The notes: a model not told the origin generated them from the letters alone. A DNA stretch of 64,000 bases from CAZGVW01 sp964529265 (GCA_964529265.1 CAZGVW010000141.1:3173-67172), one strand, 5' to 3'; numbered from the stretch's first letter, positions 24,862 to 34,316 are shown. Numbers and translations: made by a program.

Positions 24862-26076
24862 ATGCGACGCGAACTGACCACCCTGTGCGCGCCCGCCGCG
24901 CTCCTCTGCCTCGCCGCCTGCTCCTCGACCCGGGGCCCCGTCGCGGGGCGCGCCATCATCACTCTCGATGATGCGGAAGCCGCCACTGACGCTGAACACC
25001 GGGCCGCGGGCGACTCTGTGACGCTCCTGGGCCTCCCATTGCCGGGATCGGGGGATTCGGACGCAGAGATTGTGTGGTCCCAGGCGCCGGTGCCGAACTC
25101 GGCCCATCCGGCCTGGGGGGCGCCGCTGGCGATCAGCCGCGATGGGTCGCGCGCGGTGGTCGCAGGCGGCGCTGGCGGGGCGCTCACACTGCTGGACGTC
25201 TCCGGTGGGGAGGTGCGGGTGCTGGACGTGGCCTCGGGCGTGGCCCGGCCGGTCAGCGTCTCGATGCGCCCCGATGGGGGAGTCGTGGCCGCGGCTTCTG
25301 AGGACGGGCGCGAACTGTGGCTGATCACGCTCACGGAGAGTGGGGTGCGCGGGTCCACGCCGATGCCGCTCACCTGGCTGCTGGGTCAGGATGCCCGGAT
25401 TTCGCAACTGGCGTTCAGCCCGAAGGGGTTCCTGCTCGCGGCTATTCTGCCCGACAAGCCCGCCGCGGCTTTCCTCGAGCTGAAGCAGGAGCAGGGGGGG
25501 CAGTATTCGCTCAGCCTGTGGGGCGAGCCGGCGCCGATCGGGCCGTATCCCAGCGCGGGGCTCTGGACGCCGGATGGGCGCTTTTTCGTCACGACGTCGC
25601 GCCTGTACGACTCCGCGGATTCGGACCAGATCGTTCACACGGCGTCGGCGCAGATGGCGGTGATCCGCGTGGCGGAAACGGTTGATCTTGAGGGGTCTGC
25701 GGCAGTGCATGAGCGCGTCGCCGTGATTTCGCTCCCGACCTCGCCGGACGCCGTCGCGATGTCGCCTCAGGGCGATCTGATCGCCGTGGCGACGCGGCGG
25801 GTGGCGGGGACGGGGGATGAATGGACAGGCGGGCGACTGACGCTGCTGTCGTTCGACCGGTCGAACGGCGCGGCGCGGGTTGTGTCCGGGCACGAAACGA
25901 GCCGCTCGCCCTCGGCGCTGGCGTTCGATACGAAGGGCTCGGCGCTGCTCGTGACAGACGCCGAGAACAACGAAGTGCAGGTGTGGAAGGTGGAGCGGTC
26001 GCCGAACCGGCTCGTGTACACGGGGCTGAACATCGGATCGGGGCCGAATCCGCACGCGATCGCGGTCGTGCCTTGA
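24862..26076 (+). CDS. Beta-propeller lipoprotein (YncE/lactonase-like repeats)
   Basis: A 404-residue exported protein. MRRELTTLCAPAALLCLAACSS has a lipobox (LAAC) with the acylated Cys at 20. The mature part shows repeated blades: ISRDGSRAVVAGGAGGALTLLD, MRPDGGVVAAASEDGRELWLI, SPKGFLLAAILPDK, MSPQGDLIAVATRR and LAFDTKGSALLVTDAENNEVQVW. This is the pattern of a six- or seven-bladed propeller, as in YncE or 6-phosphogluconolactonase-like proteins; no catalytic residues were identified. CGGAGG stands 9 nt before the ATG. Confidence 0.75.
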   Translation: MRRELTTLCAPAALLCLAACSSTRGPVAGRAIITLDDAEAATDAEHRAAGDSVTLLGLPLPGSGDSDAEIVWSQAPVPNSAHPAWGAPLAISRDGSRAVVAGGAGGALTLLDVSGGEVRVLDVASGVARPVSVSMRPDGGVVAAASEDGRELWLITLTESGVRGSTPMPLTWLLGQDARISQLAFSPKGFLLAAILPDKPAAAFLELKQEQGGQYSLSLWGEPAPIGPYPSAGLWTPDGRFFVTTSRLYDSADSDQIVHTASAQMAVIRVAETVDLEGSAAVHERVAVISLPTSPDAVAMSPQGDLIAVATRRVAGTGDEWTGGRLTLLSFDRSNGAARVVSGHETSRSPSALAFDTKGSALLVTDAENNEVQVWKVERSPNRLVYTGLNIGSGPNPHAIAVVP

Positions 26077-26092
26077 CGGGGCCGCGCGTGAA

Positions 26093-26611
26093 TCAGGCCG
26101 CGGGTTCGCTCTCGGCGGCGATGAGGTCGCCGTAGCCGCAGGAGATGGCTTCGCCGGTCGTGGGGGCGAACTGCCGCCGCAGTTCCTCGATGGCGGCGTG
26201 GCAGCGGGCCACGTTATTTCGCCGGCTCACCATGGCTTCGAACTCGAGGAACCAGCCGAGACTTTCAACCGCATCGATGTGGATGCGGACCGCGTCCTTC
26301 ATCCAGAGGTCGCGTCGCTTGCGGACGATGACCCAGACCGGGAGCGGCTCGGCGCCGAAGCGGTCGCGCGCCTCGTTCTCCGAGTAGATCGTGAACTGGC
26401 TGAGGCGCGGGCGGGTTTCGTTCGAGCGGTTGTAGAAGATCCACTCCGTCGGCTCGCCGGATGACTCGCGCTTCTTGAGGCGGCCATCCGTCGCGCGATA
26501 GTAGGTGTCCTGCTGCACGAGCGACGCCACGTGCACCGCGCCGATCCTCCGGCAGATCGCGCCGGCGAGGTCGGGGTCCCGAAGTTCGCATTTGAACTCG
26601 ACGTTCTGCAT
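26093..26611 (-). CDS. CYTH-domain protein (class IV adenylate cyclase / triphosphatase fold)
   Basis: A 172-residue protein starting MQNVEFKCELRD, the N-terminal charged strand of CYTH (E-x-E-x-K-like) proteins. QQDTYYRATDGRLKKRES, EWIFYNRSNETRPRLSQFTIY and VIVRKRRDLWMKDAVRIHIDAVESLGWFLEFEAMV carry the paired Lys/Arg/Glu rows that line the tunnel for a triphosphate. Such proteins act as adenylate cyclases, thiamine triphosphatases or inorganic triphosphatases, and which one applies here is unknown. The start at 26611 has GGAGAGGG just upstream; longer frames run antisense to ligA. It lies just downstream of ligA on the same strand with a 49-nt gap. Confidence 0.75.
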   Translation of the reverse strand: MQNVEFKCELRDPDLAGAICRRIGAVHVASLVQQDTYYRATDGRLKKRESSGEPTEWIFYNRSNETRPRLSQFTIYSENEARDRFGAEPLPVWVIVRKRRDLWMKDAVRIHIDAVESLGWFLEFEAMVSRRNNVARCHAAIEELRRQFAPTTGEAISCGYGDLIAAESEPAA

Positions 26612-26660
26612 CCCTCTCCAGTTGTATCGACCGGCGGTGGTCCCCGGATGCAGCCCCGCG

Positions 26661-28763
26661 CTACCCGTGGCTGGGCAGGGCCTTGAGGAGGCGCGATTCG
26701 TCCCAGACCTCGATTCCCAGTTCCCGAGCCTTGTCCAGTTTCGAGCCGGCGCTCTCACCCGCGATGACCAGGTCGGTGGCCTTGGAGACGGAGGAGGAGA
26801 CCTTCGCGCCCAGCGCTTCGAGGGCCTCGGTGAGTCCTTGCCGCGTGAAGTGCTCCAGCCCGCCGGTGAGGACGATGGTCTTGCCCGAGAAGACGGAGTC
26901 CTTCGCTGGCTGCGCTTCCTTGTAATCGTGCGAGGAGAGATCGACACCCGCCTTCTCGAGCGCATCGAACGTCCGGTGTGCGACGCCGCTCGTCAGGTAG
27001 TCGTGCAGCACGCGGGCCCGGACGGGTCCGAAGCCTTCGATCTCCTCCAGTTCCTCTTCTGAGGCCTTCATGAGTTCGCGGACGCCGCGATACCGCCGCG
27101 CGAGGGTGCGCGCGTTCGATCCGCCCACGTGCCGGATGCCCATGCCCGCCAGCAGCCGCGCCATGCCGCGGCCGCGGGCGCGCTCGATGCCCTCCAGCAG
27201 GTTCTCGACCTTCTTTTCACCCATGCGGTCGAGGGCGAGCAGCGCTTTCGCGTGGCGATTGAGGTGGAAGATGTCCGCGAAGTGATTGAGCGGGATCTTC
27301 GATTCGCCGCGGATCTGATCGATCGTCTTCTCGCCGAGCCCATCGATATCCATCTGCCCGCGGCCGGCGAACCAGATGAGTTTCTCTCGGATCTGCGCGG
27401 GGCACTCCGGGTTCACACAGCGCCGCGCGGTCTCTTCAACCGATTCCCGCTCGCCCTTCTCTTCGAGTTCCGCCGGCTCGACCTCGACCGGCCCGCCGCA
27501 CTCCGGGCAGTGCTCCGGCGCCTTGATCCTGCTCGCGTTCTTCGGCCGCTCATCGAGGACCGGCTCGATGACCTGCGGGATGATCTCGCCCGCCTTCTCC
27601 ACCACCACCGTGTCGCCGATCCGGATGTCCTTCCGCCGGACCTCGCCGAAGTTGTGAAGCGTGGCGTGCCGCACCGTCGTGCCCGCGAGCAGCACGGGCG
27701 TCATCACCGCGCGGGGCGTGATCTTCCCCGTCTTGCCGACGTGGAAATCCACCTCCTCGAGTTTCGTCGTCTTCCGCTCGGCCGGATACTTGTACGCGAT
27801 GCACCACCGCGGCGACTTGGCCGTGGATCCCAGCCGCTCCTGCAGCGCGAACTGGTCCACGCGGAGCACCATCCCATCCACGGCGTAGGGCTTTTCATGC
27901 CGCTTCTTCTCGAACGCGCGAATGGCCTTCAGCGCATCGTCCACGCTCTCGCACAGCCGCCAGCCCTCGTTGACCGGCACACCGACCTTTTCCAGCAGGT
28001 GCAGCAACCCCGAATACGACGACACCGTGCTCGCGGGGCTGATCTCGCCCCTCCCGTGCGCCACGAACGCCAGGCGTCGCTTGGCCGTGATCTTCGGGTC
28101 CTTGTTTTTCAGAGTTCCTGCGCAGGCGTTCCGCGGGTTCATGAAGGGCTCCTCGCCGCGCGCCTCCATCTCGTCGTTGATCCGCTCGAACTCCTCCAGC
28201 GGCAGATAGGCCTCGCCGCGAACCTCAAGCACACTCGGGATCGTTGTCCCTTTCGCTGCCTCCAGCGTCAGCGGAACGCTCTGAATCGTCCGCACGCTGG
28301 CTGTGACGTCGTCGCCGCGGACACCGTCGCCGCGCGTGACGGCCTGCACGAGACACCCATGCTCATACCTGAGCGAGATGGCGACGCCATCCACCTTGGG
28401 ATCGGCCACATAGCGCAGCGCATCATCTCCGCCCTTGAAGAGCCCCTCGCCGCTCTTGCCCAGCGATTTCTCGATTCGGGCCGCCCACGCCCTCACTTCC
28501 TCCTCGCTGTACGTGTTGTCGATGCTCTGCATCGGAACCGCGTGCTCGACAGCCTTGAACGACTTGACAGGCTCGCCGCCCACGCGCGACGTGGGGCTGT
28601 TGGGGTCGGCGAGTTCCGGATGCTTCGCCTCGAGCGACGCCAGTTCCGCGAGGAGACGGTCGAACTCCGGGTCCGACATGATCGGCCGCGCCTCCGCGAA
28701 ATAGGCGCGGTTCGCCCGGTGCAGCAGCCGCCGGAGTTCGTGGATGCGCTTCGCTTCGTCCAT
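26661..28763 (-). CDS. ligA: NAD-dependent DNA ligase
   Basis: A 700-residue ligase that seals nicks in replication and repair. Domains in order: an Ia domain with IHELRRLLHRANRAYF and MSDPEFDRLLAEL for NAD binding; the adenylation domain with AMP-acceptor Lys123 in DPKVDGVAISLRYE; OB fold (VGKTGKITPRAVMTPVLLAGT); a zinc finger CPECGG ... CVNPECPAQ; helix-hairpin-helix repeats (MGIRHVGGSNARTLARRYRGV); and a C-terminal BRCT domain (SVFSGKTIVLTGGLEHFTRQ). All catalytic features are present. The length is slightly above the usual about 670 because of extra loops. Divergent from folD with a 75-nt gap. Confidence 0.95.
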   Translation of the reverse strand: MDEAKRIHELRRLLHRANRAYFAEARPIMSDPEFDRLLAELASLEAKHPELADPNSPTSRVGGEPVKSFKAVEHAVPMQSIDNTYSEEEVRAWAARIEKSLGKSGEGLFKGGDDALRYVADPKVDGVAISLRYEHGCLVQAVTRGDGVRGDDVTASVRTIQSVPLTLEAAKGTTIPSVLEVRGEAYLPLEEFERINDEMEARGEEPFMNPRNACAGTLKNKDPKITAKRRLAFVAHGRGEISPASTVSSYSGLLHLLEKVGVPVNEGWRLCESVDDALKAIRAFEKKRHEKPYAVDGMVLRVDQFALQERLGSTAKSPRWCIAYKYPAERKTTKLEEVDFHVGKTGKITPRAVMTPVLLAGTTVRHATLHNFGEVRRKDIRIGDTVVVEKAGEIIPQVIEPVLDERPKNASRIKAPEHCPECGGPVEVEPAELEEKGERESVEETARRCVNPECPAQIREKLIWFAGRGQMDIDGLGEKTIDQIRGESKIPLNHFADIFHLNRHAKALLALDRMGEKKVENLLEGIERARGRGMARLLAGMGIRHVGGSNARTLARRYRGVRELMKASEEELEEIEGFGPVRARVLHDYLTSGVAHRTFDALEKAGVDLSSHDYKEAQPAKDSVFSGKTIVLTGGLEHFTRQGLTEALEALGAKVSSSVSKATDLVIAGESAGSKLDKARELGIEVWDESRLLKALPSHG

Positions 28764-28838
28764 CGGGCCGGGATGGTACCTGCCTCCGAAAGGACGCGGC
28801 CTCCCGCCGGGCGACGGTCGAACCGTTATCCTCCGCGC

Positions 28839-29720
28839 GTGAACGAAAGCCACGCCGCTCATGGCGCCAACATCATCGACGGCCGCGCCCTCGCCGCCCG
28901 CATCCGGGACGAGGTCGCCCAGCGCGTCGCCGCGCTCCGGGCCCGGAGCCGGTCCGCGCGACTCGACGCCATCATTGCCTCCCCCGCGGATTCCGCCGCG
29001 CGCATCTACGCCGAGAACCAGGGCGCCGCCTGCGCCAAAGTGGGCATCGAGTACCACCTGCACACCCTTTCCGAATCCGCGTCCTACAACGACATCGCCG
29101 GCCGGGTGCTGCTCCTCAACACGATGGACGAGGTTTCCGCGGTCATGGCGCACCTGCCCCTGCCCACCGGCGTCGATCCCTACTCCATCCAGCGACTCAT
29201 CGCCCCGGACAAGGATGTCGAAGGCGTCACCCCCGCCAACATCGGCAACATCGTCTACGGCCGCTCCTCGCTCGTGCCCTGCACAGCCCTCGCGGTCCTG
29301 ACGATGATCGAATCCACCGGCGTGCCCCTCCGCGGCCGCCGATGCGTGGTCGTCGGCGCCTCGGACATCGTCGGCAAGCCGATCGCCGTCCTGCTCATGC
29401 GGCACGAGGCGACCGTCGTCTCGTGCAACAAGTACACATCCAACCTCGCCGCCCTGACGCGCGAGGCGGATGTGCTTGTCGCGGCGGTGGGAAAGCCCGG
29501 CCTCATCACGGCCGACATGGTGAAGCCGGGGGCCGTGGTCATCGACGTCGGCACCACCCGAGTCACAGACGCCGCGGGCGGCGCCCGAACAGTCGGGGAT
29601 GTCGAGTTCGAGAGCGTTCGGGCTGTCGCCGGCGCAGTAAGCCCTGTGCCCGGCGGGGTTGGCCCGGTCACCGTGGCCGTGCTCCTCAGAAACGTCCTGG
29701 ACGCCGCGGAGCGGGCCTGA
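28839..29720 (+). CDS. FolD-family methylene-tetrahydrofolate dehydrogenase with altered active site
   Basis: A 293-residue FolD-fold protein with GTG start. FolD normally does both NADP-dependent dehydrogenation of 5,10-methylene-THF and cyclohydrolysis of methenyl-THF. The fold is clear (KDVEGVTPANIGN; VPCTALAVLTMIES; VVVGASDIVGKPIAVLL; GAVSPVPGGVGPVTVAVLLRN). The active-site residues are changed: the YxxxK motif reads YAENQ (Tyr57, Gln61 in place of Lys), the V-Q-L-P-L-P Gln is His105, and the second Asp of KDVDG is Glu128. The GRS of the cofactor site is GAS, losing the Arg that in the human enzyme contacts the NADP 2'-phosphate. The pattern resembles monofunctional NAD-type dehydrogenases such as yeast Mtd1 (recalled, not aligned). 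Confidence 0.85.
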   Translation: MNESHAAHGANIIDGRALAARIRDEVAQRVAALRARSRSARLDAIIASPADSAARIYAENQGAACAKVGIEYHLHTLSESASYNDIAGRVLLLNTMDEVSAVMAHLPLPTGVDPYSIQRLIAPDKDVEGVTPANIGNIVYGRSSLVPCTALAVLTMIESTGVPLRGRRCVVVGASDIVGKPIAVLLMRHEATVVSCNKYTSNLAALTREADVLVAAVGKPGLITADMVKPGAVVIDVGTTRVTDAAGGARTVGDVEFESVRAVAGAVSPVPGGVGPVTVAVLLRNVLDAAERA

Positions 29721-29845
29721 GGGAGAAGAGCCCAAAGGCCGCAATGACTCCGTTCGGGAAGCGTTTGACTTCCACCCCGCCGGCCGCTTGAATCGCCCGA
29801 GCTTTGCCCCCCGGCGCCATCAGCGCGCCGCCGTCAGGAGCCAAC

Positions 29846-30166
29846 ATGACGACTCTCGCTCTCGGTATGCCGGGTCCCTGGGAGTGGCTGATCATCGGTG
29901 TGATCGGCCTCCTGCTGTTCGGCCGTCGCCTCCCGGAGGTGGGCCGGAGCCTCGGCCGCGGCATTGTCGAGTTCAAGAAGGGTCTGAAGGGCATCGAAGA
30001 CGACATGGAGGAGGGCTCTTCGAGCCCGAGTCCTTCGAGCACCGCGAGGCCCACGGTCAAATCCGCCAATCCCCAGCCCGCGCTGCGAGAGCCCGAGCAG
30101 TGGGGGGGCTCGGCCGAGTCGGCTCCGGCAGCCGGCGCGGCGGACGCGGCGCGGCCCGCGACCTGA
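29846..30166 (+). CDS. tatA: Twin-arginine translocase subunit TatA/E
   Basis: A 106-residue small membrane protein. One membrane helix (residues 13-25, EWLIIGVIGLLLF) is followed by the conserved FGRRLPEVGRSLGRG amphipathic hinge and FKKGLKGIEDDMEE. The C-terminal half is low-complexity (Ser/Pro then Ala/Thr) and probably disordered. TatA oligomers form the path for folded twin-Arg substrates. The start is fixed by AGGAG 5 nt upstream; the homology begins there. tatB/tatC are not in the window. No operon partner: the folD-like stop is 125 nt upstream. Confidence 0.9.
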   Translation: MTTLALGMPGPWEWLIIGVIGLLLFGRRLPEVGRSLGRGIVEFKKGLKGIEDDMEEGSSSPSPSSTARPTVKSANPQPALREPEQWGGSAESAPAAGAADAARPAT

Positions 30167-30303
30167 AGCCATTCCGACGGTCTTCACCAAGTGATTCGCC
30201 CCATAAGCGAAACGGGGAAGCCGCGCCAGAGGCGCCGTTCCCGGACCGCGCGCCGCGCACAACTCAGGGATGACTCGGCCCATCCGCGTGGTATATTCCG
30301 CCC

Positions 30304-30672
30304 ATGCCGCTCTCGACGCGCGTAGCGCCGGACCGTCTGCAGCGCAGGATGTGCCTCTCCTGCGGCCACGATGGTCCCTCCCTGCAGCGCGAGCCGCTCG
30401 CGGCCATTCTCGTATGCCCGAACTGCGGCGCCGATCTCTACTCGCGCCCCCCGCGCACCTACGCCGAGATGGAGGCGCTGGGTGAATCGTTCTCGGCGCG
30501 CCCCTCGGTGACGACCTTCGACCGCCTCTCGCGCCTGCTGCTCACGATCCCCGACCGCAAGTCCGAAGCGCGCCCGCGGCGGCGCATGCTGGCGCGGATC
30601 GGCGGCTCCATCGCGGCGATTGCGGTCGTCGCGGCCGTGGCGCTCGTCGCCACGCTGCTCGCCCGACATTGA
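30304..30672 (+). CDS. Zinc-ribbon membrane protein of unknown function
   Basis: A 122-residue protein. CLSCGHDG at residues 17-24 and CPNCGADL at about 38-45 form a rubredoxin-like pair of C-x2-C knuckles expected to hold one zinc. After a linker with RPPRTYAEMEALG and an Arg-rich stretch, one membrane helix ends the chain (IGGSIAAIAVVAAVALVATLLA), with the zinc ribbon predicted on the cytoplasmic side. I do not know a function. It is a lone gene 90 nt before the peptidase gene. Confidence 0.55.
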   Translation: MPLSTRVAPDRLQRRMCLSCGHDGPSLQREPLAAILVCPNCGADLYSRPPRTYAEMEALGESFSARPSVTTFDRLSRLLLTIPDRKSEARPRRRMLARIGGSIAAIAVVAAVALVATLLARH

Positions 30673-30762
30673 AGCGCCCGTGCAGGGCGGCTGACGGGCG
30701 AAGCGCCCCAGCGCTTCGTATCCTGTCTCCCTCGCCGCGGACCGCGGCGTGGAGGCCAGGCC

Positions 30763-32190
30763 ATGTCACCCATCGAAGCCGTGATCGATCGCCTCGCCCG
30801 CGATGAGAAGAAGTCCCTCGACCGCCTCATCGAGTGGCTGCGGATTCCGAGCGTGGGGACCGACCCCGCCTTCAACGCGGAAACGCGCCGCGCCGCCGAG
30901 TGGTGCGCTGCGCAACTGAGAGACATCGGCCTCGATGCGACGCTGCGCGAGACCGGGACCAAGGATCGACCTGGGCGCCCAATCGTGTTCGCTCACCACG
31001 CCGGACCCAACACCTACAAGGGGCCGCACGTGCTCTTCTATGGGCATTACGACGTGCAGCCGCCGGATCCGCTCGAGCTTTGGGAATCGAAGCCGTTCGA
31101 GCCCGTGATCCGCCCGGCGACTCCGAACGGCCCGGGGGAGCGCATCGTGGCCCGCGGCGCCGTGGATGACAAGGGCCAGGTGCACACGTTCATCGAGGCC
31201 TTGCGCGCCTGGAAGGAAGCCGCGGGCGAGATCCCCATCCGCCTCACCGTGCTTATCGAGGGTGAGGAGGAATCGGGGAGCATCAACCTTGAGAAGTTCG
31301 TGCGGGACCACTCGGATGAACTCAAGCGCGCGGATGTGTGCCTGATCAGCGATACCGGCATGCTCAGCCGCGAGACGCCCGCGATCACCTACGGCATGCG
31401 CGGCCTTGTCTACACCGAGGTCATCCTGCACGCGGCGAACCAGGACCTGCACTCCGGCCTCTGGGGCGGACGCGCGCCGAACCCCATCAACGAACTCGTG
31501 AAAGTGCTTGCGCAACTCTGGGATGATGACCGCCGCGTCACGATTCCCGGCTTCTATGACGCCGTCGTTCCGCTCGCGGACGAGGAGCGCCGGAACTGGA
31601 AAGCCCTGAAGATCGATCCCACGAAGGCGCTCGCCGGCATCGGCCTGCCGCCCGCCGCGGATATCGGTGAGAAGGGCTACACGGCCACGGAGCGCGAGTG
31701 GGGCCGGCCGACGTGCGATGTCAACGGGATCTACGGCGGCTACCAGGGCAAGGGCGCCAAGACCGTCATCCCCGCGTTCGCCGGCGCCAAGGTTTCGTTC
31801 CGCCTCGTCGCGAATCAGGACGAGAAGAAGATCGCGGTCGCCTTCCGCCGCTGGATCGAGGAGCGCACGCCCCCCGGCTGCCGCTGGGACTACCACGACC
31901 ACTCCGGCGGCCCGCCCGGCGCGGCGCCGGTCGATTCCCCGCACCTCCAGGCCGCATCGAGGGCGCTGGAAGCGGCTTCCGGAAAGAAACCGGCGCTCAT
32001 CAAGTCCGGCGGATCGATTCCCGTTGTCGGCCTCTTCAAGTCCATCCTCGGGCTCGACACGGTGCTCATGGGCTTCGGGCTCGAGGACGATCGCGTGCAC
32101 TCGCCGAACGAGAAGTTTGAACTCGCGTGCTGGCGCCTGGGCGTACGGGCCCACGCCCGCCTCATCGATGAGTTTGCGCGCACGGGCTGA
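30763..32190 (+). CDS. M20-family metallopeptidase (dipeptidase-like)
   Basis: A 475-residue cytosolic zinc hydrolase of the M20/M25/M40 family. Metal-site motifs: VLFYGHYDVQPPDP (His and Asp ligands), RGAVDDKGQV (bridging Asp), LIEGEEESGSINL (catalytic Glu then Glu ligand) and LISDTGM. The lid/dimerisation domain is in GMRGLVYTEVILHAANQDLHSGLWGG, and VHSPNEKFELACWRLG holds the final His ligand. The length and pattern match the carnosine-type/cytosolic nonspecific dipeptidase (CNDP) group. GGAGG is 8 nt upstream of the ATG. Confidence 0.88.
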   Translation: MSPIEAVIDRLARDEKKSLDRLIEWLRIPSVGTDPAFNAETRRAAEWCAAQLRDIGLDATLRETGTKDRPGRPIVFAHHAGPNTYKGPHVLFYGHYDVQPPDPLELWESKPFEPVIRPATPNGPGERIVARGAVDDKGQVHTFIEALRAWKEAAGEIPIRLTVLIEGEEESGSINLEKFVRDHSDELKRADVCLISDTGMLSRETPAITYGMRGLVYTEVILHAANQDLHSGLWGGRAPNPINELVKVLAQLWDDDRRVTIPGFYDAVVPLADEERRNWKALKIDPTKALAGIGLPPAADIGEKGYTATEREWGRPTCDVNGIYGGYQGKGAKTVIPAFAGAKVSFRLVANQDEKKIAVAFRRWIEERTPPGCRWDYHDHSGGPPGAAPVDSPHLQAASRALEAASGKKPALIKSGGSIPVVGLFKSILGLDTVLMGFGLEDDRVHSPNEKFELACWRLGVRAHARLIDEFARTG

Positions 32191-32213
32191 CTGAGGGCGC
32201 CGGGCAACATCGC

Positions 32214-34289
32214 CTATTCGGCAAAGCCGCGGCGATCCGACCGCCCGTGGCGGATGATCTTCACGCCCTCCGGCAGCGCCTCCAGGAACGCGCGTCCATA
32301 CGGCTTCGTCACGATTCGCGGGTCGAGCACCACGACCCGCCCCGTATCGGAAGCGCTCCGCACGAGCCGCCCGAACCCCTGCCTGAACCGGATCACGGCC
32401 CGCGGCAGCGAATCCTCGCGGAACGGGTCTCCCCCGCGCTCCTTGATGAGCGCCAGCCGCGCCTCGGTGAGGGGTCGATCCGGAGGCTCAAAGGGAAGCC
32501 GCGTGATAATGACGTTTCGCAAGCCGCGGCCCCGCACGTCCACTCCCTGCCAGAACGACGACACACCAAGCAGGACGCTCCGCTCGTCTTCGACGAATCG
32601 CGCCAGGATGTGGGCGCGCGATCCATCGCCGCCCTGCGCCCACATTGGTCTGCCTTCTCGTTCGAGGGCCGGCCGCAGCGCGTCCGCCGCGGCTTTCAGC
32701 GTCGCGAAACTGGTGAACAGCACGAAGGCGCCGCCGTCCGTCGCGTGGATGTGCTCGAGCGCGCGGTCGCACAGCGTCCTGACATAGCCGGTCGCGCGCG
32801 GATCGGGCATGGTCTCGTCGATGTGCACTTCAACCTGGCGCGAATAGTCGAACGGGCTGCCGAGCGCCAGCGTCTCGATTTCGCCCCGCTCCTCATCATC
32901 CTGGGCGCCAAGGCGGGATCGCACGTGCTCAAACGATCCCGCGCGCGTCGTCATCGTCGCCGAGGTAAGAATGACGCTGTGCTTGCCGCTCCAGAGCCGC
33001 TCGCGCAGGATCGGTCCGACTTCGATGGGCGAGCACGCGATGGTCACGCGAGCCGCGGCCGGCCCGCCCTCGCCGCTCCTTCCGATCTCAACCCAGTAGG
33101 CGAAGCCGGACAGGCTCTGGTCGATGAGCGTCTCCGCCTCGTCGGCGATCGCGGCGGCCCGCTCCGAATACGCGTTGAGTTCGTACCGATCCTCATCCGT
33201 GAACACGTGCTCCTTGAGCCGGCGCAGCCGCAGCGCGAGGTCGCGAAAGGCGGGCGTGACGGTGTTCTCAACGACGCCCGGGCCATCAATCCGGATCGTC
33301 AGGCCCGCCGTCAGGCCGAAGCCCTGGCCGCCGCGCGACCTCGCCCTCTCCGCCAGCGCATCGAAGAACGCCTCCGCCGACACGCCCGCGGCGTCCACAA
33401 GATCGAGTGCCCCGCGCACCATCTCGTCCTCACCCGTCCGCAGACCGATCGACCCGAGAAAGCCCGCTTTACGGCCCGGCTGGTGCAGCGTGGTCAACAG
33501 GCGCTTTACGCGCGCCTCCGTCAGGGACACGCCGAAGTGGTCGCTCGCCACTTCCTCCACGTTGTGCGCCTCGTCGAGGATCACGTGGTCGTACTCGGGG
33601 AGAAAACCGACGCCCCGGGCCCGCAGTGCAAGATCGCTGAAGAAGAGCGCGTGGTTGCAGATGAGCACGTCCCCGCGCTCCATGCGCCGCCGCGCAATCT
33701 GAAAGAAGCACTTCTCGTACGTCCGGCACTTGCGGCCCATGCAGTTGCCGGAATCGGACTGCGCACGCTCCCACACGGCGGGGCGTTCGAGGGGCGGAAG
33801 GGTCGAAAGCGTGCCGTCGCGCGTGAGCGCCGCCCACTCCGCGATGACAGCCAGCGAACGCCGCGAAGCCGCGTCGGAGAAGAAGCGATCCTGCCGCTCC
33901 ACGGCCATCTGGAGCCGCCGGATCGAGACATAGTTGCCGCGGCCCTTCACGAGCACAATGCGAACGGCGCCGTCGCCCGTCGCCGCGTCGAGCGCCTCCC
34001 GCACCAGCGGGGCATCCTTCTCGACGAGTTGCTCCTGCAGGGCAATCGTGTTCGTCGCGATGACCGTGCGCTCGTCGTGATCCCGGGCCCGCTGGATCGC
34101 CGGCGCGAGGTAGGCGAAACTCTTGCCGACGCCCGTGCCCGCTTCGACCAGCAGCCGCCCCCGACGCTCCATCGCGCGCAGAACCGCCTCAACCATTGCC
34201 ACCTGCTGCGGGCGCGGCTCAAAGCCGTCGCCGAGGGCGCGGGCGATAGGTCCTTCACCAGAAAGCAATGAATCGATGGCGGCGCTCAC
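32214..34289 (-). CDS. dinG: DinG/XPD-family ATP-dependent DNA helicase
   Basis: A 691-residue superfamily 2 helicase. Walker A is GTGVGKS (51-57) after PRPQQVAMVEAV (Q motif); iron-sulfur cysteines are in NCMGRKCRTYEKCFF; CNHALFFSDLAL follows; the Walker B DEAH is in VILDEAHNVEEVASDHFG. Motifs in the second RecA domain: FVLFTSFATLKAAADAL, VLLGVSSFWQGVDVRGRGLRNVIITRLPF and RFRQGFGRLVRSASDTG. Four Cys are present but widely spaced compared with XPD. It probably unwinds DNA at repair and R-loop sites. Its start region is close to, but not overlapping, the PEP-CTERM gene at 34317. Confidence 0.9.
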   Translation of the reverse strand: MSAAIDSLLSGEGPIARALGDGFEPRPQQVAMVEAVLRAMERRGRLLVEAGTGVGKSFAYLAPAIQRARDHDERTVIATNTIALQEQLVEKDAPLVREALDAATGDGAVRIVLVKGRGNYVSIRRLQMAVERQDRFFSDAASRRSLAVIAEWAALTRDGTLSTLPPLERPAVWERAQSDSGNCMGRKCRTYEKCFFQIARRRMERGDVLICNHALFFSDLALRARGVGFLPEYDHVILDEAHNVEEVASDHFGVSLTEARVKRLLTTLHQPGRKAGFLGSIGLRTGEDEMVRGALDLVDAAGVSAEAFFDALAERARSRGGQGFGLTAGLTIRIDGPGVVENTVTPAFRDLALRLRRLKEHVFTDEDRYELNAYSERAAAIADEAETLIDQSLSGFAYWVEIGRSGEGGPAAARVTIACSPIEVGPILRERLWSGKHSVILTSATMTTRAGSFEHVRSRLGAQDDEERGEIETLALGSPFDYSRQVEVHIDETMPDPRATGYVRTLCDRALEHIHATDGGAFVLFTSFATLKAAADALRPALEREGRPMWAQGGDGSRAHILARFVEDERSVLLGVSSFWQGVDVRGRGLRNVIITRLPFEPPDRPLTEARLALIKERGGDPFREDSLPRAVIRFRQGFGRLVRSASDTGRVVVLDPRIVTKPYGRAFLEALPEGVKIIRHGRSDRRGFAE

Positions 34290-34316
34290 CGCCGGTGAGT
34301 GTACGGGGCGTTCCGC

